Positions 45,889 to 55,538 are shown, counted from the stretch's first letter. The stretch is DNA of 64,000 bases from Hydrogenophaga sp. NFH-34 (GCF_021401345.1 NZ_JACBGE010000004.1:1-64000); one strand, 5' to 3'. Notes: generated by a model from the letters alone, not told the origin. A program made the numbers and translations.

Positions 45889-46836
45889 TCAAGCGCGGCC
45901 TTCCGGGCGCACCGCGCGCAGCACGTAGCCGATGCGCGGGAAGTGCACGTGCACGCGCCCGGCGCGCTCGTCGGTGCGCTCCAGCGTGTAGTGGGTGCGG
46001 GTGGCCGCGCGCAGGATGCCTTCGGTCGGTTCCTGGCCGAAGCTCTGCGCCGACACCGTGACCAGGCTGCCCAGGGGAATGCCGTGGTCGTCCTGGAAGG
46101 CCTCGTCGGGCAGCGGCGCGGGTTCGGCCGCGGCGGCCACGGCGATGGCGTCGGCCGCGCTCATCTTGGCGGGCTGGCCGTGGCCCAGTGCGGCCATGCG
46201 GTCCATCCAGGCCAGCACGCCGGGCGTGGCGTCGAGGATGCCCGCCACCGCCGGGTTCACCACGCGGGTGAACCACAGCGGGTGGTAGACGGCGAAGTCG
46301 GCGATGCAGGGCGCGTCGCCGAGCAGGAAAGGCTGGTCGTGCAGCATGTGCGCCAGGCGGCGCAGATAGCTGCGGTAGGCCGAGACGGCGTCGCCCGGGC
46401 GCAGCCGGGTCATGCCCGCGCTCATGGCGCCGCGGTCGGCGGCAAAGGCCTGGCCCACGGCGGGCGGCTGGCTGCCGAACAGTGCGGCCGCGCCCTTCGG
46501 GCTCAGGTTGTGGCCCATGGCGGCCCAGAACAGGTCGCTGTCGGCCCATTCGGCCACCACGCGCGCCAGCCCTTTGAGCGCCGCCGGGTACAGCGCCGGC
46601 GCGGGCTGGCGGTGCTCCAGCACGGTGGCGATGAGCGCGGTATCGCACCAGATGTCGGCCCCGATCTGCAGCAGCGGCGTGCGCCGGTAGCCCCCGGTGA
46701 GCGCGACCACGTCGGGCTTGGGCATGACGCTGGGAATGAACACGCTGTGCCAGGCCAGGCCCTTGAAGCCCAGCATCAGCCGCGCCTTCTCGGCGAACGG
46801 CGACATGGGGTAGTGGTGCAGGATCAGCTCGGACAT
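45889..46836 (-). CDS. Glutathione S-transferase-like protein
   Basis: A 315-residue protein with an N-terminal thioredoxin-fold GST domain (ILHHYPMSPFAEKARLMLGFKG; note PMSPFAEK in place of a CxxC) and an all-helical C-terminal domain containing CIADFAVYHPLWF. An extra C-terminal segment of about 75 residues (QDDHGIPLGSLVTV onward) is not part of a standard GST. Conjugation of a small electrophile is possible. It is adjacent to, and possibly coupled with, the ElaA-like gene. Confidence 0.82.
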   Translation of the reverse strand: MSELILHHYPMSPFAEKARLMLGFKGLAWHSVFIPSVMPKPDVVALTGGYRRTPLLQIGADIWCDTALIATVLEHRQPAPALYPAALKGLARVVAEWADSDLFWAAMGHNLSPKGAAALFGSQPPAVGQAFAADRGAMSAGMTRLRPGDAVSAYRSYLRRLAHMLHDQPFLLGDAPCIADFAVYHPLWFTRVVNPAVAGILDATPGVLAWMDRMAALGHGQPAKMSAADAIAVAAAAEPAPLPDEAFQDDHGIPLGSLVTVSAQSFGQEPTEGILRAATRTHYTLERTDERAGRVHVHFPRIGYVLRAVRPEGRA

Positions 46837-46871
46837 GGAACCTCCGTCAGGGGCACAACGCGGCTGGCCGT

Positions 46872-47888
46872 TCAGACCAGCTTGACCAGTTGCTTGCCGA
46901 AATTCTTGCCCTTGAGCAGGCCCAGGAAAGCTTCGGGCGCGGACTCGATGCCTTGCGAAATGGTTTCGCGCGGACGCAGCTTGCCCTGCGCCACCAGACC
47001 GGCCAGTTCGGCCAGCGCCTCGGGCCAGACCTCCATGTGTTCGCTGACGATGAAGCCTTCCACCTTGAGGCGGTTGATCAGCATCAACGCCGGGTTGGCC
47101 ATCGGCAGCGGCTGGCCATCGTAGCCAGCGATCATGCCGCACAGGGCGATGCGGCCGAAGGCGTTCATGCGCAGCATCACTGCGTCCATGACCATACCGC
47201 CGACGTTTTCAAAATAGCCGTCGATGCCCTTGGGCGCCACTTCCTTGAGCGCTTTGGCCAGCGAGTACATGTCCTTGTGCGGGCGGTAGTCGACGCAGGC
47301 GTCGAAGCCCAGCTCCTGCACCGCGTACTGGCACTTCTCGGCGCCACCGGCAATGCCCACCACGTGGCAGCCGCGCGCCTTGGCCAGCGCGCCGAAGGCG
47401 CTGCCCACGGCCCCTGTGGCCGCGCTCACCACCACGGTGTCACCGGCCTTGGGCGCAATGATCTTCACCAGCCCGTACCAGGCGGTCACGCCGGGCATGC
47501 CGACCGCGCCCAGGTAGTACGACAGCGGCACCTGGGCGGTGTCGACCTTGCGCAGCGCGCCGGGTTGCGAGGCGTCGACCACGCTGTATTCCTGCCAGCC
47601 GCCCATGCCGACGACCTTGTCGCCGGGCTGGTACCTGGGGTGCTGCGATTCGACCACTTCGCCCACGGTGCCGCCGATCATCACCTCGCCCAGCGGCTGC
47701 GACGCGGCGTAGCTTTTGCTGTCGTTCATGCGGCCGCGCATGTAGGGGTCGAGACTCAGGTAGTGGTGGCGCACCAGCACCTGCTGAGGCTGCAGCGCGG
47801 GGGTGTCCACGCTGACGAGCTTGAAGTTGGCGGTGGTGGCTTCGCCCTGGGGGCGGTTGTCGAGCAGGATCTGGCGGTTGGTGGGCAT
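46872..47888 (-). CDS. NADP-dependent oxidoreductase (MDR, CurA/leukotriene-B4 dehydrogenase-like)
   Basis: A 338-residue zinc-free medium-chain reductase. It opens NRQILLDNRPQGEATTANF and contains DPYMRGRMNDSKSY, AATGAVGSAFGALAKARG (NADP fold) and the YFENVGG motif, all typical of the YncB/CurA group reducing alkenal or curcumin-type double bonds. It precedes the GST-like gene on the same strand by 35 bp, suggesting a detoxification unit. Confidence 0.9.
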   Translation of the reverse strand: MPTNRQILLDNRPQGEATTANFKLVSVDTPALQPQQVLVRHHYLSLDPYMRGRMNDSKSYAASQPLGEVMIGGTVGEVVESQHPRYQPGDKVVGMGGWQEYSVVDASQPGALRKVDTAQVPLSYYLGAVGMPGVTAWYGLVKIIAPKAGDTVVVSAATGAVGSAFGALAKARGCHVVGIAGGAEKCQYAVQELGFDACVDYRPHKDMYSLAKALKEVAPKGIDGYFENVGGMVMDAVMLRMNAFGRIALCGMIAGYDGQPLPMANPALMLINRLKVEGFIVSEHMEVWPEALAELAGLVAQGKLRPRETISQGIESAPEAFLGLLKGKNFGKQLVKLV

Positions 47889-47931
47889 GGTCTTGTCTCC
47901 GGTGTGTGAAAGCTGCCGACAGGCAGCAGGA

Positions 47932-48360
47932 TCAATCGGTCTGGATGGTGTTCAGGGGCTGGGTGGCCTTGCCCCCCACAGGCAGGCGCGGCACGTACTT
48001 GAAGGTGCCGGTGGCATGGGCGCACAGCCGGCCCTGGGCGTCGAGCACCCGGCCTTCGGTGAAGGCCATGGTGGCCGTGCGGTGCAGCAGCGCACCCTTG
48101 GCGATCAGCTCGCCCTGGGCCGCGCGGGTGAAGCTGGTCTTCATCTCGATCGTGACGCAGCCCATGGAAGCCTCCACAGACCGCGCCGCGTGCGCCATCA
48201 CCACGTCGAGCAGGGTCATGCTGGCGCCCCCATGGACCACGCTGAAGGAATTGAGGTGGTCGTCAGAGGGCCGGAAGCGGATCTCCGCCTCACCCTCCCC
48301 GAACTTCAGCAGCTCAAAACCCAGGAGTTCGACAAACGGAATACGGACTTCAAATTTCAT
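47932..48360 (-). CDS. PaaI-type hotdog thioesterase
   Basis: A 142-residue single hotdog-fold protein. NSFSVVHGGASMTLLDVVMA contains the family HGG motif with a nearby catalytic Asp, and GCVTIEMKTSFTRAAQGELIA follows. It hydrolyses acyl-CoA thioesters. The start at 48360 matches the family N-terminus. It lies 43 bp upstream of the MDR oxidoreductase. Confidence 0.87.
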   Translation of the reverse strand: MKFEVRIPFVELLGFELLKFGEGEAEIRFRPSDDHLNSFSVVHGGASMTLLDVVMAHAARSVEASMGCVTIEMKTSFTRAAQGELIAKGALLHRTATMAFTEGRVLDAQGRLCAHATGTFKYVPRLPVGGKATQPLNTIQTD

Positions 48361-48433
48361 GGGTGGACGATACAACCGATGGCGCGCAATGTCTTCGTCG
48401 CAGGGTATCAAGGGTCCGGCTTTGCCTGCCCGA

Positions 48434-48520
48434 GATGCCGTCCCCCTTCGAAGCGGCGCAGCCGCGCCACAGAGGGGGGAAGCCGCCTCCGGCGGCGCAG
48501 GGGGGAGCCCTCGATCACCC
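48434..48520. repeat. GC-rich dyad repeat between thioesterase and SDR genes
   Basis: It contains GCGGCGCAGCCGCGCC and GCCGCCTCCGGCGGCGC dyads with flanking C5/G6 tracts. It is a typical non-coding intergenic repeat of comamonads, distinct in sequence from the 84-bp unit. Confidence 0.55.
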
Positions 48521-49306
48521 CCCGGTGATGATGCTCACCCCACCGTCCACCGCCAGCCACTGGCCGGTGATGTGCTTGCCGGCGTCGGCCGCGTACAGCA
48601 GGGTGATGCCCTTGAGGTCTTCGTCGTCGCCCAGGCGGCCCAGCGGAGCGCTGGCCGCCAGCTTGTCCTCGCCCATGGCCTTGAGCGTGCCGACCGTCAT
48701 CTTGCTGGGGAAGAAGCCCGGGCAGATCGCGTTCACGCGGATGCCGTGGGCACCCCACTCGGCCGCCAGCGCGCGCGTGAAATTGATCACCGCGCCCTTG
48801 GACGTGTTGTAGGCGATGGTCTTCATGCCCTTGGGGTTGCCACCCAGGCCCGCGATGGACGCGGTGTTGATGATGCTGCCCGTGCGGCGCGGGATCATGC
48901 TGCCCTTGGCGATGAGCTGGCTCAGGATGAAGTAGCTGCGCACGTTCAGGTCCATCACCTTGTCCCAGGCGTCGACAGGGTGGTCTTCGGCCGGCGCGCC
49001 CCAGGCGGCGCCTGCGTTGTTGACCAGGATGTCCACGTCGCCCACGCGCTGCAGGGTCTCGTCGGCCAGGTGCCTGATCTGGGTTTCGTCCTGGCAGTCG
49101 GCGGCGATCCAGCGGGCGTCGATGCCGGCGGCCTGCAACTCGGCGGTGGCGGCTTCGAGGTCGGCGGCCTTGCGCGAGCTGATCACGACGCGGGCGCCGG
49201 CTTCACCCAGCGCGTGGGCCATCTGCAGGCCCAGGCCGCGCGAGCCGCCGGTCACGAGGGCGGTCTTGCCCTTGAGGTCGAAAAGTTGCTGGATGGTGCG
49301 GGTCAT
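48515..49306 (-). CDS. SDR family oxidoreductase (FabG-like 3-oxoacyl reductase type)
   Basis: A 263-residue short-chain dehydrogenase with TGGSRGLG near residue 19, NNAGAAWG, catalytic NTASI and YNTSK, and C-terminal GQWLAVDGGVS. It is 22 bp downstream of the acyl-CoA dehydrogenase gene and so probably handles a hydroxyacyl or oxoacyl intermediate. SSRK after beta-2 carries Arg, which favours NADP(H). Confidence 0.9.
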   Translation of the reverse strand: MTRTIQQLFDLKGKTALVTGGSRGLGLQMAHALGEAGARVVISSRKAADLEAATAELQAAGIDARWIAADCQDETQIRHLADETLQRVGDVDILVNNAGAAWGAPAEDHPVDAWDKVMDLNVRSYFILSQLIAKGSMIPRRTGSIINTASIAGLGGNPKGMKTIAYNTSKGAVINFTRALAAEWGAHGIRVNAICPGFFPSKMTVGTLKAMGEDKLAASAPLGRLGDDEDLKGITLLYAADAGKHITGQWLAVDGGVSIITGG

Positions 49307-49328
49307 GTCAGGTGTCTCCTTGGATTCG

Positions 49329-51152
49329 TCAGAAAGCGTCGTCGGGCAGCTCGGCGCAGGTCAGATCGCGTTCGCGCACGACCTGGAGCCAGGCCCCGAT
49401 GCGCGGCAGCTCATAGTGAAAGAAATAGCGCGCGGCCGCCAGCCGGCCCTGACGCGCAGGCGACGCCACCGCCGCGTGCGCGACCAGGGCCACGTCGAGC
49501 CAGACCCAGGCCAGCACCGTGTGGCCGAAGGCCTGCATGTAGGGCACGGCGTTGGCCAGCGCCTCGGTCGGGTTGGCCGTCGCCCAGGCGGCTTTGGTGG
49601 CCGCGCCCACGGCCTGCAAAGCCTGGCCCAGCGCGTTGGCGTGGGCCGCCAGATCGGGCACCTGGATGGCGCGCTCGATGGTGGCGTTGATGCGGGCCGC
49701 CAGCAGTTGCAGGCCACGGCCGTTTTCCATCAGCACTTTGCGCCCCAGCAGGTCCATGGCCTGGATGCCGTGCGTGCCTTCGTGGATCATGTTCAACCGG
49801 TTGTCGCGCCAGTACTGCTCGACCGCAAAGTCGCGCGTATAGCCGTAGCCGCCGTGGATCTGGATCGCCAGCGAATTGGCTTCCAGGCAGAACTCGCTGG
49901 GCCAGCTCTTGATGATGGGCGTGAGCACCTCCAGCAGCAGGCGTGCCTCGTCGGCCGCCTCAGTCGTGCCGGTGTGCTGCTCGTCGATCAGCCGTGCGCC
50001 GTACAGCGCGAGCGCCAGCGCGCCTTCGCTGTAGCTCTTCTGGGCCAGCAGCATGCGCTTGACGTCGGCGTGTTCGATGATGCGCACCTGCGGCTGGGCC
50101 GGGTCTTTGCCGGCCGCACCCATGGGCCGGCCCTGTGGCCGGTTCCTCGCGTAGTCGAGGCTGGCCTCGTAACCCGCATAACCGAGCATGGTGGCCGCCA
50201 TGCCGATAGCAATGCGGGCCTCGTTCATCATGTGGAACATGCAGCGCAGGCCCTCGCCGGGCTTGCCCACGAGGTAACCGATGGCGCCCGCGCCGCCGCG
50301 CACCGGGTACTTGCCTTCGCCGAAGTTCAGCAGCGTGTTGGTGGTGCCGCGCCAGCCCAGCTTGTGGTTCAGACCGGCCAGGGCCACGTCGTTGCGCTCG
50401 CCGGTGAGCCGACCGTCGGTGTCCACTAGGTGCTTGGGCACGATGAACAGCGAAATGCCCTTGACACCCGGCACCGGCTTGCCGTCGGCGCCCGGGATCT
50501 TGGCCAGCACCAGGTGCACGATGTTCTCGGCCAGTTCGTGGTCGCCCGAGGAGATCCACATCTTGTTGCCGGTGAGGCGGTAGCGCGGCCCGAGCGGATC
50601 GGTTTCATGGCCGTCGCCATCGGGCACGGCGCGCGTGACCACGTCGCTCAGGCTGGAGCCGGCCTGCGGCTCCGACAGGCACATGGTGCCGGTGAAGCGG
50701 CCGTTGAACTCATTGAGCGCGAACACCTGCTTCTGCAACTCGGTACCGTGCGCCATCAGCAGGTTGGCATTGCCCGTGGTCAGCAGGTTGGAGCCGATGC
50801 TGATCGAGGCTTTGGCAAAGAAGGTGTTGGCCGCAGACTCGACCAGGAACGGCAGTTGCATGCCGCCGATGTCGTCATCCTGTGCGGCGCTCAGCATGCC
50901 CGATTCGGCATAGGCCAGGCGCGCGTCGTGGGTCGCCTGCGGCAGGATGACCTTTTCGCCGTCGAACTGCGGCTCCTGCGTGTCCACCAGGCGGTTGAAA
51001 GGCGCGAATTTTTCGCGCGCGATGCGCTCGCAGGTGTCGAGCACCGCGTCGAAGGTTTCGCGGTTGTGGTCGGCAAAACGCTCGCGCTGGTTCAGGCGTT
51101 CGGCGCCCAGCCAGTCGTAAAGCAGGAAGTCGAGGGTGGGGCGCAGGCTCAT
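49329..51152 (-). CDS. Acyl-CoA dehydrogenase (about 600-residue type)
   Basis: A 607-residue flavoprotein with N-terminal, middle (MCLSEPQAGSSLSDV; KMWISSGDHEL) and C-terminal domains (GGYGYTRDFAVEQYWRDNR, EGTHGIQAMDLLGRKVL). It also has the extra C-terminal helical domain of the long class that acts on long-chain or 3-(methylthio)propionyl-type CoAs. It introduces the alpha-beta double bond in beta-oxidation. The start at 51152 begins MSLRPTLDFLL; upstream in-frame sequence is REPIN DNA. Confidence 0.92.
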   Translation of the reverse strand: MSLRPTLDFLLYDWLGAERLNQRERFADHNRETFDAVLDTCERIAREKFAPFNRLVDTQEPQFDGEKVILPQATHDARLAYAESGMLSAAQDDDIGGMQLPFLVESAANTFFAKASISIGSNLLTTGNANLLMAHGTELQKQVFALNEFNGRFTGTMCLSEPQAGSSLSDVVTRAVPDGDGHETDPLGPRYRLTGNKMWISSGDHELAENIVHLVLAKIPGADGKPVPGVKGISLFIVPKHLVDTDGRLTGERNDVALAGLNHKLGWRGTTNTLLNFGEGKYPVRGGAGAIGYLVGKPGEGLRCMFHMMNEARIAIGMAATMLGYAGYEASLDYARNRPQGRPMGAAGKDPAQPQVRIIEHADVKRMLLAQKSYSEGALALALYGARLIDEQHTGTTEAADEARLLLEVLTPIIKSWPSEFCLEANSLAIQIHGGYGYTRDFAVEQYWRDNRLNMIHEGTHGIQAMDLLGRKVLMENGRGLQLLAARINATIERAIQVPDLAAHANALGQALQAVGAATKAAWATANPTEALANAVPYMQAFGHTVLAWVWLDVALVAHAAVASPARQGRLAAARYFFHYELPRIGAWLQVVRERDLTCAELPDDAF

Positions 51153-51179
51153 GACGGTCCATCCTAGTCGGGTAACAAA

Positions 51180-51259
51180 CCCGTCATGCCCGCGAACGCG
51201 GGCATCCAGGCACAGCTGACGTTGAGCCACTGGACTCCCGCGTTCGCGGGAGTGACGGG
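51180..51259. repeat. REPIN-like doublet
   Basis: Two inverted palindromic units, CCCGTCATGCCCGCGAACGC and GCGTTCGCGGGAGTGACGGG, are separated by about 37 bp. Each half is itself a hairpin. It lies between the thiolase and acyl-CoA dehydrogenase genes. Related units are at 16041 and 17254. Confidence 0.8.
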
Positions 51260-51299
51260 AAGATAGGCAACAGCAACGCGAGCGGGATGCCCGATATGC

Positions 51300-52475
51300 T
51301 TACAACACCTCGAAAACCCCGGCCGCGCCCATGCCGCCGCCGATGCACATGGTCACGCACACGCGCTTGGCGCCGCGGCGCTTGCCTTCGATCAGGGCGT
51401 GGCCGGTCAGGCGCTGGCCCGACACGCCGTAGGGGTGGCCCACGGCGATGGCGCCGCCGTTGACATTGAGGCGGTCGGCCGGGATGCCCAGCTTGTCGCG
51501 GCAGTAGATCACCTGCACGGCGAAGGCTTCGTTGAGCTCCCACAGGTCGATGTCGCCGATCTTCAGACCCAGGCGCGAGAGCACCTTGGGGATGGCGAAC
51601 ACCGGGCCAATGCCCATTTCGTCCGGCTCGCAACCGGCGACGGCGAAGCCCAGGAAGCGACCCAGCGGCTGCAGGCCTTTCTTCTGGGCCAGGGTTTCGT
51701 CCATCAGCACGCAGGCGCCGGCGCCGTCCGAAAACTGGCTGGCATTGCCGGCCGTGATCAGGCCGCCCGGCAGGGCCGAACGCAGGCCGGAAATGCCTTC
51801 CTTGGTGGTGCCGGCGCGGATGCCCTCGTCGTTCTCGACCGTGACCTGTTTGGTCATCAGACCCATAACCTTGTCGGCCACGCCGGCGGTCACGGTGATG
51901 GGCGCGATCTCGGCCTTGAACAGGCCGGCTTCCAGCGCGGCCGTGGCCTTCTGCTGGCTGGCGGCGCCGTACTCGTCCATTGCGTCACGGCCGATGTTGT
52001 AGCGCTTGGCCACCTGTTCGGCGGTCTGCAGCATGTTCCAGTAGATCTCGGGCTTCTGCTTCTCCAGCGCGAGGTCCTTGAGCATGTGCTGGTTCATTTC
52101 CTGCTGCACGCAGGAAATGCTTTCCACACCGCCGGCCACATAGACCGAACCTTCGCCCGCGATGATGCGCTGGGCGGCCAGGGCGATGGTCTGCAGGCCC
52201 GATGAGCAGAAGCGGTTGACGGTCATGCCCGAGACGGTGATGGGCAGGCCGGCCTTGAGGGCGATCTGGCGCGCGATGTTGGCGCCGGTCGCGCCTTCGG
52301 GCGTGGCGCAGCCCATGATCACGTCTTCGACTTCGGCGGCTTCAATGCCGGCGCGCTGCACGGCGTGCTGCACCGCGTGGCCACCGAGCGTGGCGCCATG
52401 GGTCATGTTGAAGGCGCCCTTCCAGCTTTTGGTCAGGGGCGTGCGGGCGGTGGAAACGATGACGGCGTTGGTCAT
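51300..52475 (-). CDS. Acetyl-CoA C-acyltransferase (thiolase)
   Basis: A 391-residue thiolase with the nucleophilic Cys in NRFCSSGLQ (near residue 91), the [15 protein letters not shown] motif supplying His, and the second Cys in [16 protein letters not shown]. It cleaves 3-oxoacyl-CoA in the last step of beta-oxidation. It follows the fadB-type gene by 33 bp on the same strand. Confidence 0.94.
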   Translation of the reverse strand: MTNAVIVSTARTPLTKSWKGAFNMTHGATLGGHAVQHAVQRAGIEAAEVEDVIMGCATPEGATGANIARQIALKAGLPITVSGMTVNRFCSSGLQTIALAAQRIIAGEGSVYVAGGVESISCVQQEMNQHMLKDLALEKQKPEIYWNMLQTAEQVAKRYNIGRDAMDEYGAASQQKATAALEAGLFKAEIAPITVTAGVADKVMGLMTKQVTVENDEGIRAGTTKEGISGLRSALPGGLITAGNASQFSDGAGACVLMDETLAQKKGLQPLGRFLGFAVAGCEPDEMGIGPVFAIPKVLSRLGLKIGDIDLWELNEAFAVQVIYCRDKLGIPADRLNVNGGAIAVGHPYGVSGQRLTGHALIEGKRRGAKRVCVTMCIGGGMGAAGVFEVL

Positions 52476-52508
52476 GGTGGTGTCCTCAAATCGGGGTTCG
52501 TGCGGTCA

Positions 52509-54617
52509 TCAGAACGTGGCGCCTTCGGCGGCGAGCCTGGCGAGCAGCGGCGCGGGCTCCCAGAACTTGGCGTCGTCCAGCGGGTTCTTGGCAAAGCGCT
52601 TCATGGCCTGGACCACGTTGAACAGGCCCACCTCGTTGGCGTAGTTCAGCGGGCCGCCACGGTGCACCGGGAAGCCGTAGCCGAAGATGTAGACCACGTC
52701 GATGTCGCTGGCCTTGTTGGCGATGCCCTCTTCCAGGATGTGTGCGGCTTCGTTCACCAGCGAGAACACCAGGCGCTGCACGATCTCTTCGTCGGAGATC
52801 TTGCGCGGCGTGATGCCCTGCGCCTTGCGGTGCTCGACAATCATCTGCTCGACCTCGGCGTTCGGGATGGCGTCGCGCTTGCCCGGCACGTAGTCGTACC
52901 AGCCCTTGCCCACCTTCTGGCCGAAGCGGCCGAGTTCGCACAGCAGGTCGGCGGTCTTGCTGTACTTCATGTCAGGCTTTTCCTGGTAGCGGCGCTTGCG
53001 GATCGCCCAGCCGATGTCGTTGCCAGCCAGGTCGCCCATGCGGAACGGGCCCATGGCGAAACCGAACTTCTCGATCGCCTTGTCCACCTGGGCCGGGGTG
53101 CAGCCTTCGTCGAGCAGGAAACCGCCCTGGCGGCCGTACTGTTCGATCATGCGGTTGCCGATGAAGCCGTCGCACACGCCCGACACCACGGCCACCTTCT
53201 TGATCTTCTTGGCCACCGTCATCACCGTGGCCATCACGTCCTTGGCGGTCGCGTCACCGCGCACCACTTCCAGCAGCTTCATCACGTTGGCCGGGCTGAA
53301 GAAATGCAGGCCGACCACGTCCTGCGGACGCTTCGTGAAGTGGGCGATCTTGTTGACGTCGAGCGTCGAGGTGTTGGACGCCAGGATGGCACCGGGCTTC
53401 ATCACGCGGTCGAGCTCCTTGAACACCGCTTCTTTGACGCCCAGTTCCTCGAACACCGCCTCGATCACGAGGTCGGCGTCCTTGAGGTCGTCGTAGCTCA
53501 GCGTGGTGCTCAGCAGCGCCATGCGCTGCTCGTATTTGTCCTGCTTGAGCTTGCCCTTCTTGACCTGCGCCTCGTAGTTCTTGCGCATCACGCCGGTGCC
53601 ACGGTCCAGCGCTTCCTGCTTCATCTCCAGCATGATCACGGGGATGCCGGCGTTGAGGAAGTTCATGGCGATGCCGCCACCCATGGTGCCGGCGCCGATG
53701 ACGGCAACCTTCTCGATCTTGCGCTGCGGCGTGTCTTCGGGCACGTCGGGAATCTTGCTCGCGGCGCGCTCGGCGGTGAACAGGTGGCGCAGCGCGCGGC
53801 ACTCGGCGGTCCACATCAGGTTGATGAAGATCTCGCGCTCGAAAGCCATGCCTTCGGCAAACTTCTTCTTGGTCGCGGCTTCGACGGCGTCCACGCACTT
53901 GGCGGGCGCCGGGAAGTTCTTGCTCATGCCCTTGACCATGTTGCGCGCGAACTGGAAGTAGGCGTCGCCGTCCTTGTGCTTGCAGGGCAGGTTGCGCACC
54001 AGCGGGAAGGCGGAGCCGTCGGCGTGCTTGGCCGACATTTCACGGGCCAGGGCCAGGGCTTCCTCGGCCAGGGTTTCGGCCGAAGCGGCCAGCTTGTCGA
54101 ACAGCTTCTGGCCGGGCAACTGGGCCAGCATCTCGCTCTTGACCGGCTCACCGCTGACGATCATGTTCAGCGCGGCTTCCACGCCCAGCACGCGCGGCAG
54201 GCGCTGCGTGCCGCCGGCGCCAGGGATCAGGCCCAGCTTGACTTCCGGCAGGGCCACGTTGGTGCCCGGCGCGGCAATGCGGTAGTGCGCGCCCAGCGCC
54301 AGTTCCAGCCCACCACCCATGGCCACGCTGTGCACGGCCGCGACGACGGGTTTGGTGGTGTTTTCCACCCGGGTGATCACCGACAGGAGGTTGGGCTCCT
54401 GGATGGCCTTGGGGGTGCCGAATTCGCGGATGTCGGCGCCGCCCGAAAAGGCCTTGCCGGCGCCGGTGAGCACGACGGCTTTGACGGCCGGATCGTTCTC
54501 GGCCTTCTCCAGCCCATCGACGATGGCCTGGCGGGTGGACAGCCCCAGACCGTTGACCGGCGGGTTGTTCAGCGTGATGACGGCCACATCGCCGTGGACC
54601 TGGTACTCAGCGGTCAT
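52509..54617 (-). CDS. Bifunctional enoyl-CoA hydratase/3-hydroxyacyl-CoA dehydrogenase (FadB/FadJ type)
   Basis: A 702-residue fusion. The N-terminal crotonase domain (FSGGADIREFG; EVKLGLIPGAGGTQRL) covers residues 1-190. The NAD-binding 3-hydroxyacyl-CoA dehydrogenase domain (VIGAGTMGGGIAMNFLNAG) starts near 300, and two C-terminal dehydrogenase repeats follow. It hydrates and then oxidises enoyl-CoA. With the thiolase it forms a beta-oxidation operon. A TetR-operator-like dyad lies 37 bp upstream of the start. Confidence 0.94.
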   Translation of the reverse strand: MTAEYQVHGDVAVITLNNPPVNGLGLSTRQAIVDGLEKAENDPAVKAVVLTGAGKAFSGGADIREFGTPKAIQEPNLLSVITRVENTTKPVVAAVHSVAMGGGLELALGAHYRIAAPGTNVALPEVKLGLIPGAGGTQRLPRVLGVEAALNMIVSGEPVKSEMLAQLPGQKLFDKLAASAETLAEEALALAREMSAKHADGSAFPLVRNLPCKHKDGDAYFQFARNMVKGMSKNFPAPAKCVDAVEAATKKKFAEGMAFEREIFINLMWTAECRALRHLFTAERAASKIPDVPEDTPQRKIEKVAVIGAGTMGGGIAMNFLNAGIPVIMLEMKQEALDRGTGVMRKNYEAQVKKGKLKQDKYEQRMALLSTTLSYDDLKDADLVIEAVFEELGVKEAVFKELDRVMKPGAILASNTSTLDVNKIAHFTKRPQDVVGLHFFSPANVMKLLEVVRGDATAKDVMATVMTVAKKIKKVAVVSGVCDGFIGNRMIEQYGRQGGFLLDEGCTPAQVDKAIEKFGFAMGPFRMGDLAGNDIGWAIRKRRYQEKPDMKYSKTADLLCELGRFGQKVGKGWYDYVPGKRDAIPNAEVEQMIVEHRKAQGITPRKISDEEIVQRLVFSLVNEAAHILEEGIANKASDIDVVYIFGYGFPVHRGGPLNYANEVGLFNVVQAMKRFAKNPLDDAKFWEPAPLLARLAAEGATF

Positions 54618-54653
54618 GGAATCTCCTCGGGTGAAGCGAAAACGGTTCAAAAA

Positions 54654-54667
54654 AGAACGGTCGTGCG
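54654..54667. promoter_or_regulatory. Candidate TetR-type operator upstream of fadB-type gene
   Basis: AGAACG-GT-CGTGCG at 54654-54667 matches 12 of 14 positions of the perfect palindrome CGAACG-GT-CGTTCG that lies 46 bp upstream of the acyl-CoA ligase gene. Both sit at promoter distance from genes of the same pathway. Confidence 0.55.
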
Positions 54668-54752
54668 ATTTTAGAAAGATTGTGCGGCGCGGCAAGGGCC
54701 GATTGTCGCGAGGGAGTCAACCGGCGCTGGCAACACGCGAAGAAAGACGATC

Positions 54753-54830
54753 GGCGCCGGGCCACCCCAAGGCCGGATCAGCCCCCTCGGGAGGCAGCGA
54801 CCCTCGCAGGGGTGGCGCATGGGGGCCATC
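54753..54830. repeat. Diverged inverted copy of the 84-bp repeat unit
   Basis: The stretch GCCACCCCAAGG...CAGCCCCCTCGGG...GCAGCGACCCTCGCAGG... GGGGGCC follows the reverse complement of the unit repeated at 15661-16026 with scattered changes. It fills the gap between the fadB-type gene and livF. Confidence 0.7.
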
Positions 54831-55525
54831 TAGACCTCCAGCCACTCCTTGCGCGTGTAAGGATCGGCGCGCAGGCTGTCGGGCGTGCCCTGGAAGACGA
54901 TGCTGCCGTGGCCCATGACCAGCGCACGGTCGGAAATGGCCATGGCGATGGTCAGCTTCTGCTCGATCAGCAGCACCGAAATGCCGCGCGCCTTGAGCTT
55001 CTGCAGGTATTCGCCCACCAGTTCCACGATCTTCGGCGCCAGCCCTTCGGTCGGCTCGTCGATGATGATCAGGTCCGGGTCCCCCATCAGGGTTCGGCAC
55101 AGGGTCAGCATCTGCTGCTCGCCGCCCGAGAGCACGCCCGCTTCGGTGTGCTGCCGCTCCTTCAGGCGCGGGAACATGGCGTACATGTCGTCAAAGTTCC
55201 AGCGCGAGTCTTTGCCGCTGCCCTTCTGCCCCAGCAGCAGGTTCTGGTGCACCGTGAGCTTGGGAAAGATGTCGCGGTTTTCCGGTACGTAGCCGATGCC
55301 CAGGTGCGCCACTTCGAACGGCTTGCGCCCGGCGATGGCCTTGCCCTTCCAGTCGATGGTGCCTTCGCAATCCACCAGCCCCATGATGGCCTTGGCCGTG
55401 GTCGATCGGCCCGAGCCGTTGCGTCCCAGCAGGGCCACGATCTCGCCGGAGCCCACGTCGAAGCTCACGCCATGCAGCACGTGGCTCTTGCCGTAGTAGG
55501 CATGGAGGTTTTCGATTTTCAGCAT
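54830..55525 (-). CDS. livF: Branched-chain-type ABC transporter ATP-binding protein LivF
   Basis: A 231-residue ATPase of the HAAT importer family, with Walker A LLGRNGSGRSTT, signature VLSGGEQQML and Walker B LIIDEPTEGLAP. Walker A has Arg-Ser in place of the usual Lys-Ser/Thr (GSGRST), a notable substitution of the nucleotide-binding Lys. The ATG at 55525 is preferred to 55531 because AAGGAGG then has proper spacing. It is the last gene of the livHMGF operon. Confidence 0.93.
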   Translation of the reverse strand: MLKIENLHAYYGKSHVLHGVSFDVGSGEIVALLGRNGSGRSTTAKAIMGLVDCEGTIDWKGKAIAGRKPFEVAHLGIGYVPENRDIFPKLTVHQNLLLGQKGSGKDSRWNFDDMYAMFPRLKERQHTEAGVLSGGEQQMLTLCRTLMGDPDLIIIDEPTEGLAPKIVELVGEYLQKLKARGISVLLIEQKLTIAMAISDRALVMGHGSIVFQGTPDSLRADPYTRKEWLEV

Positions 55526-55538
55526 CCCCATTCCTCCT

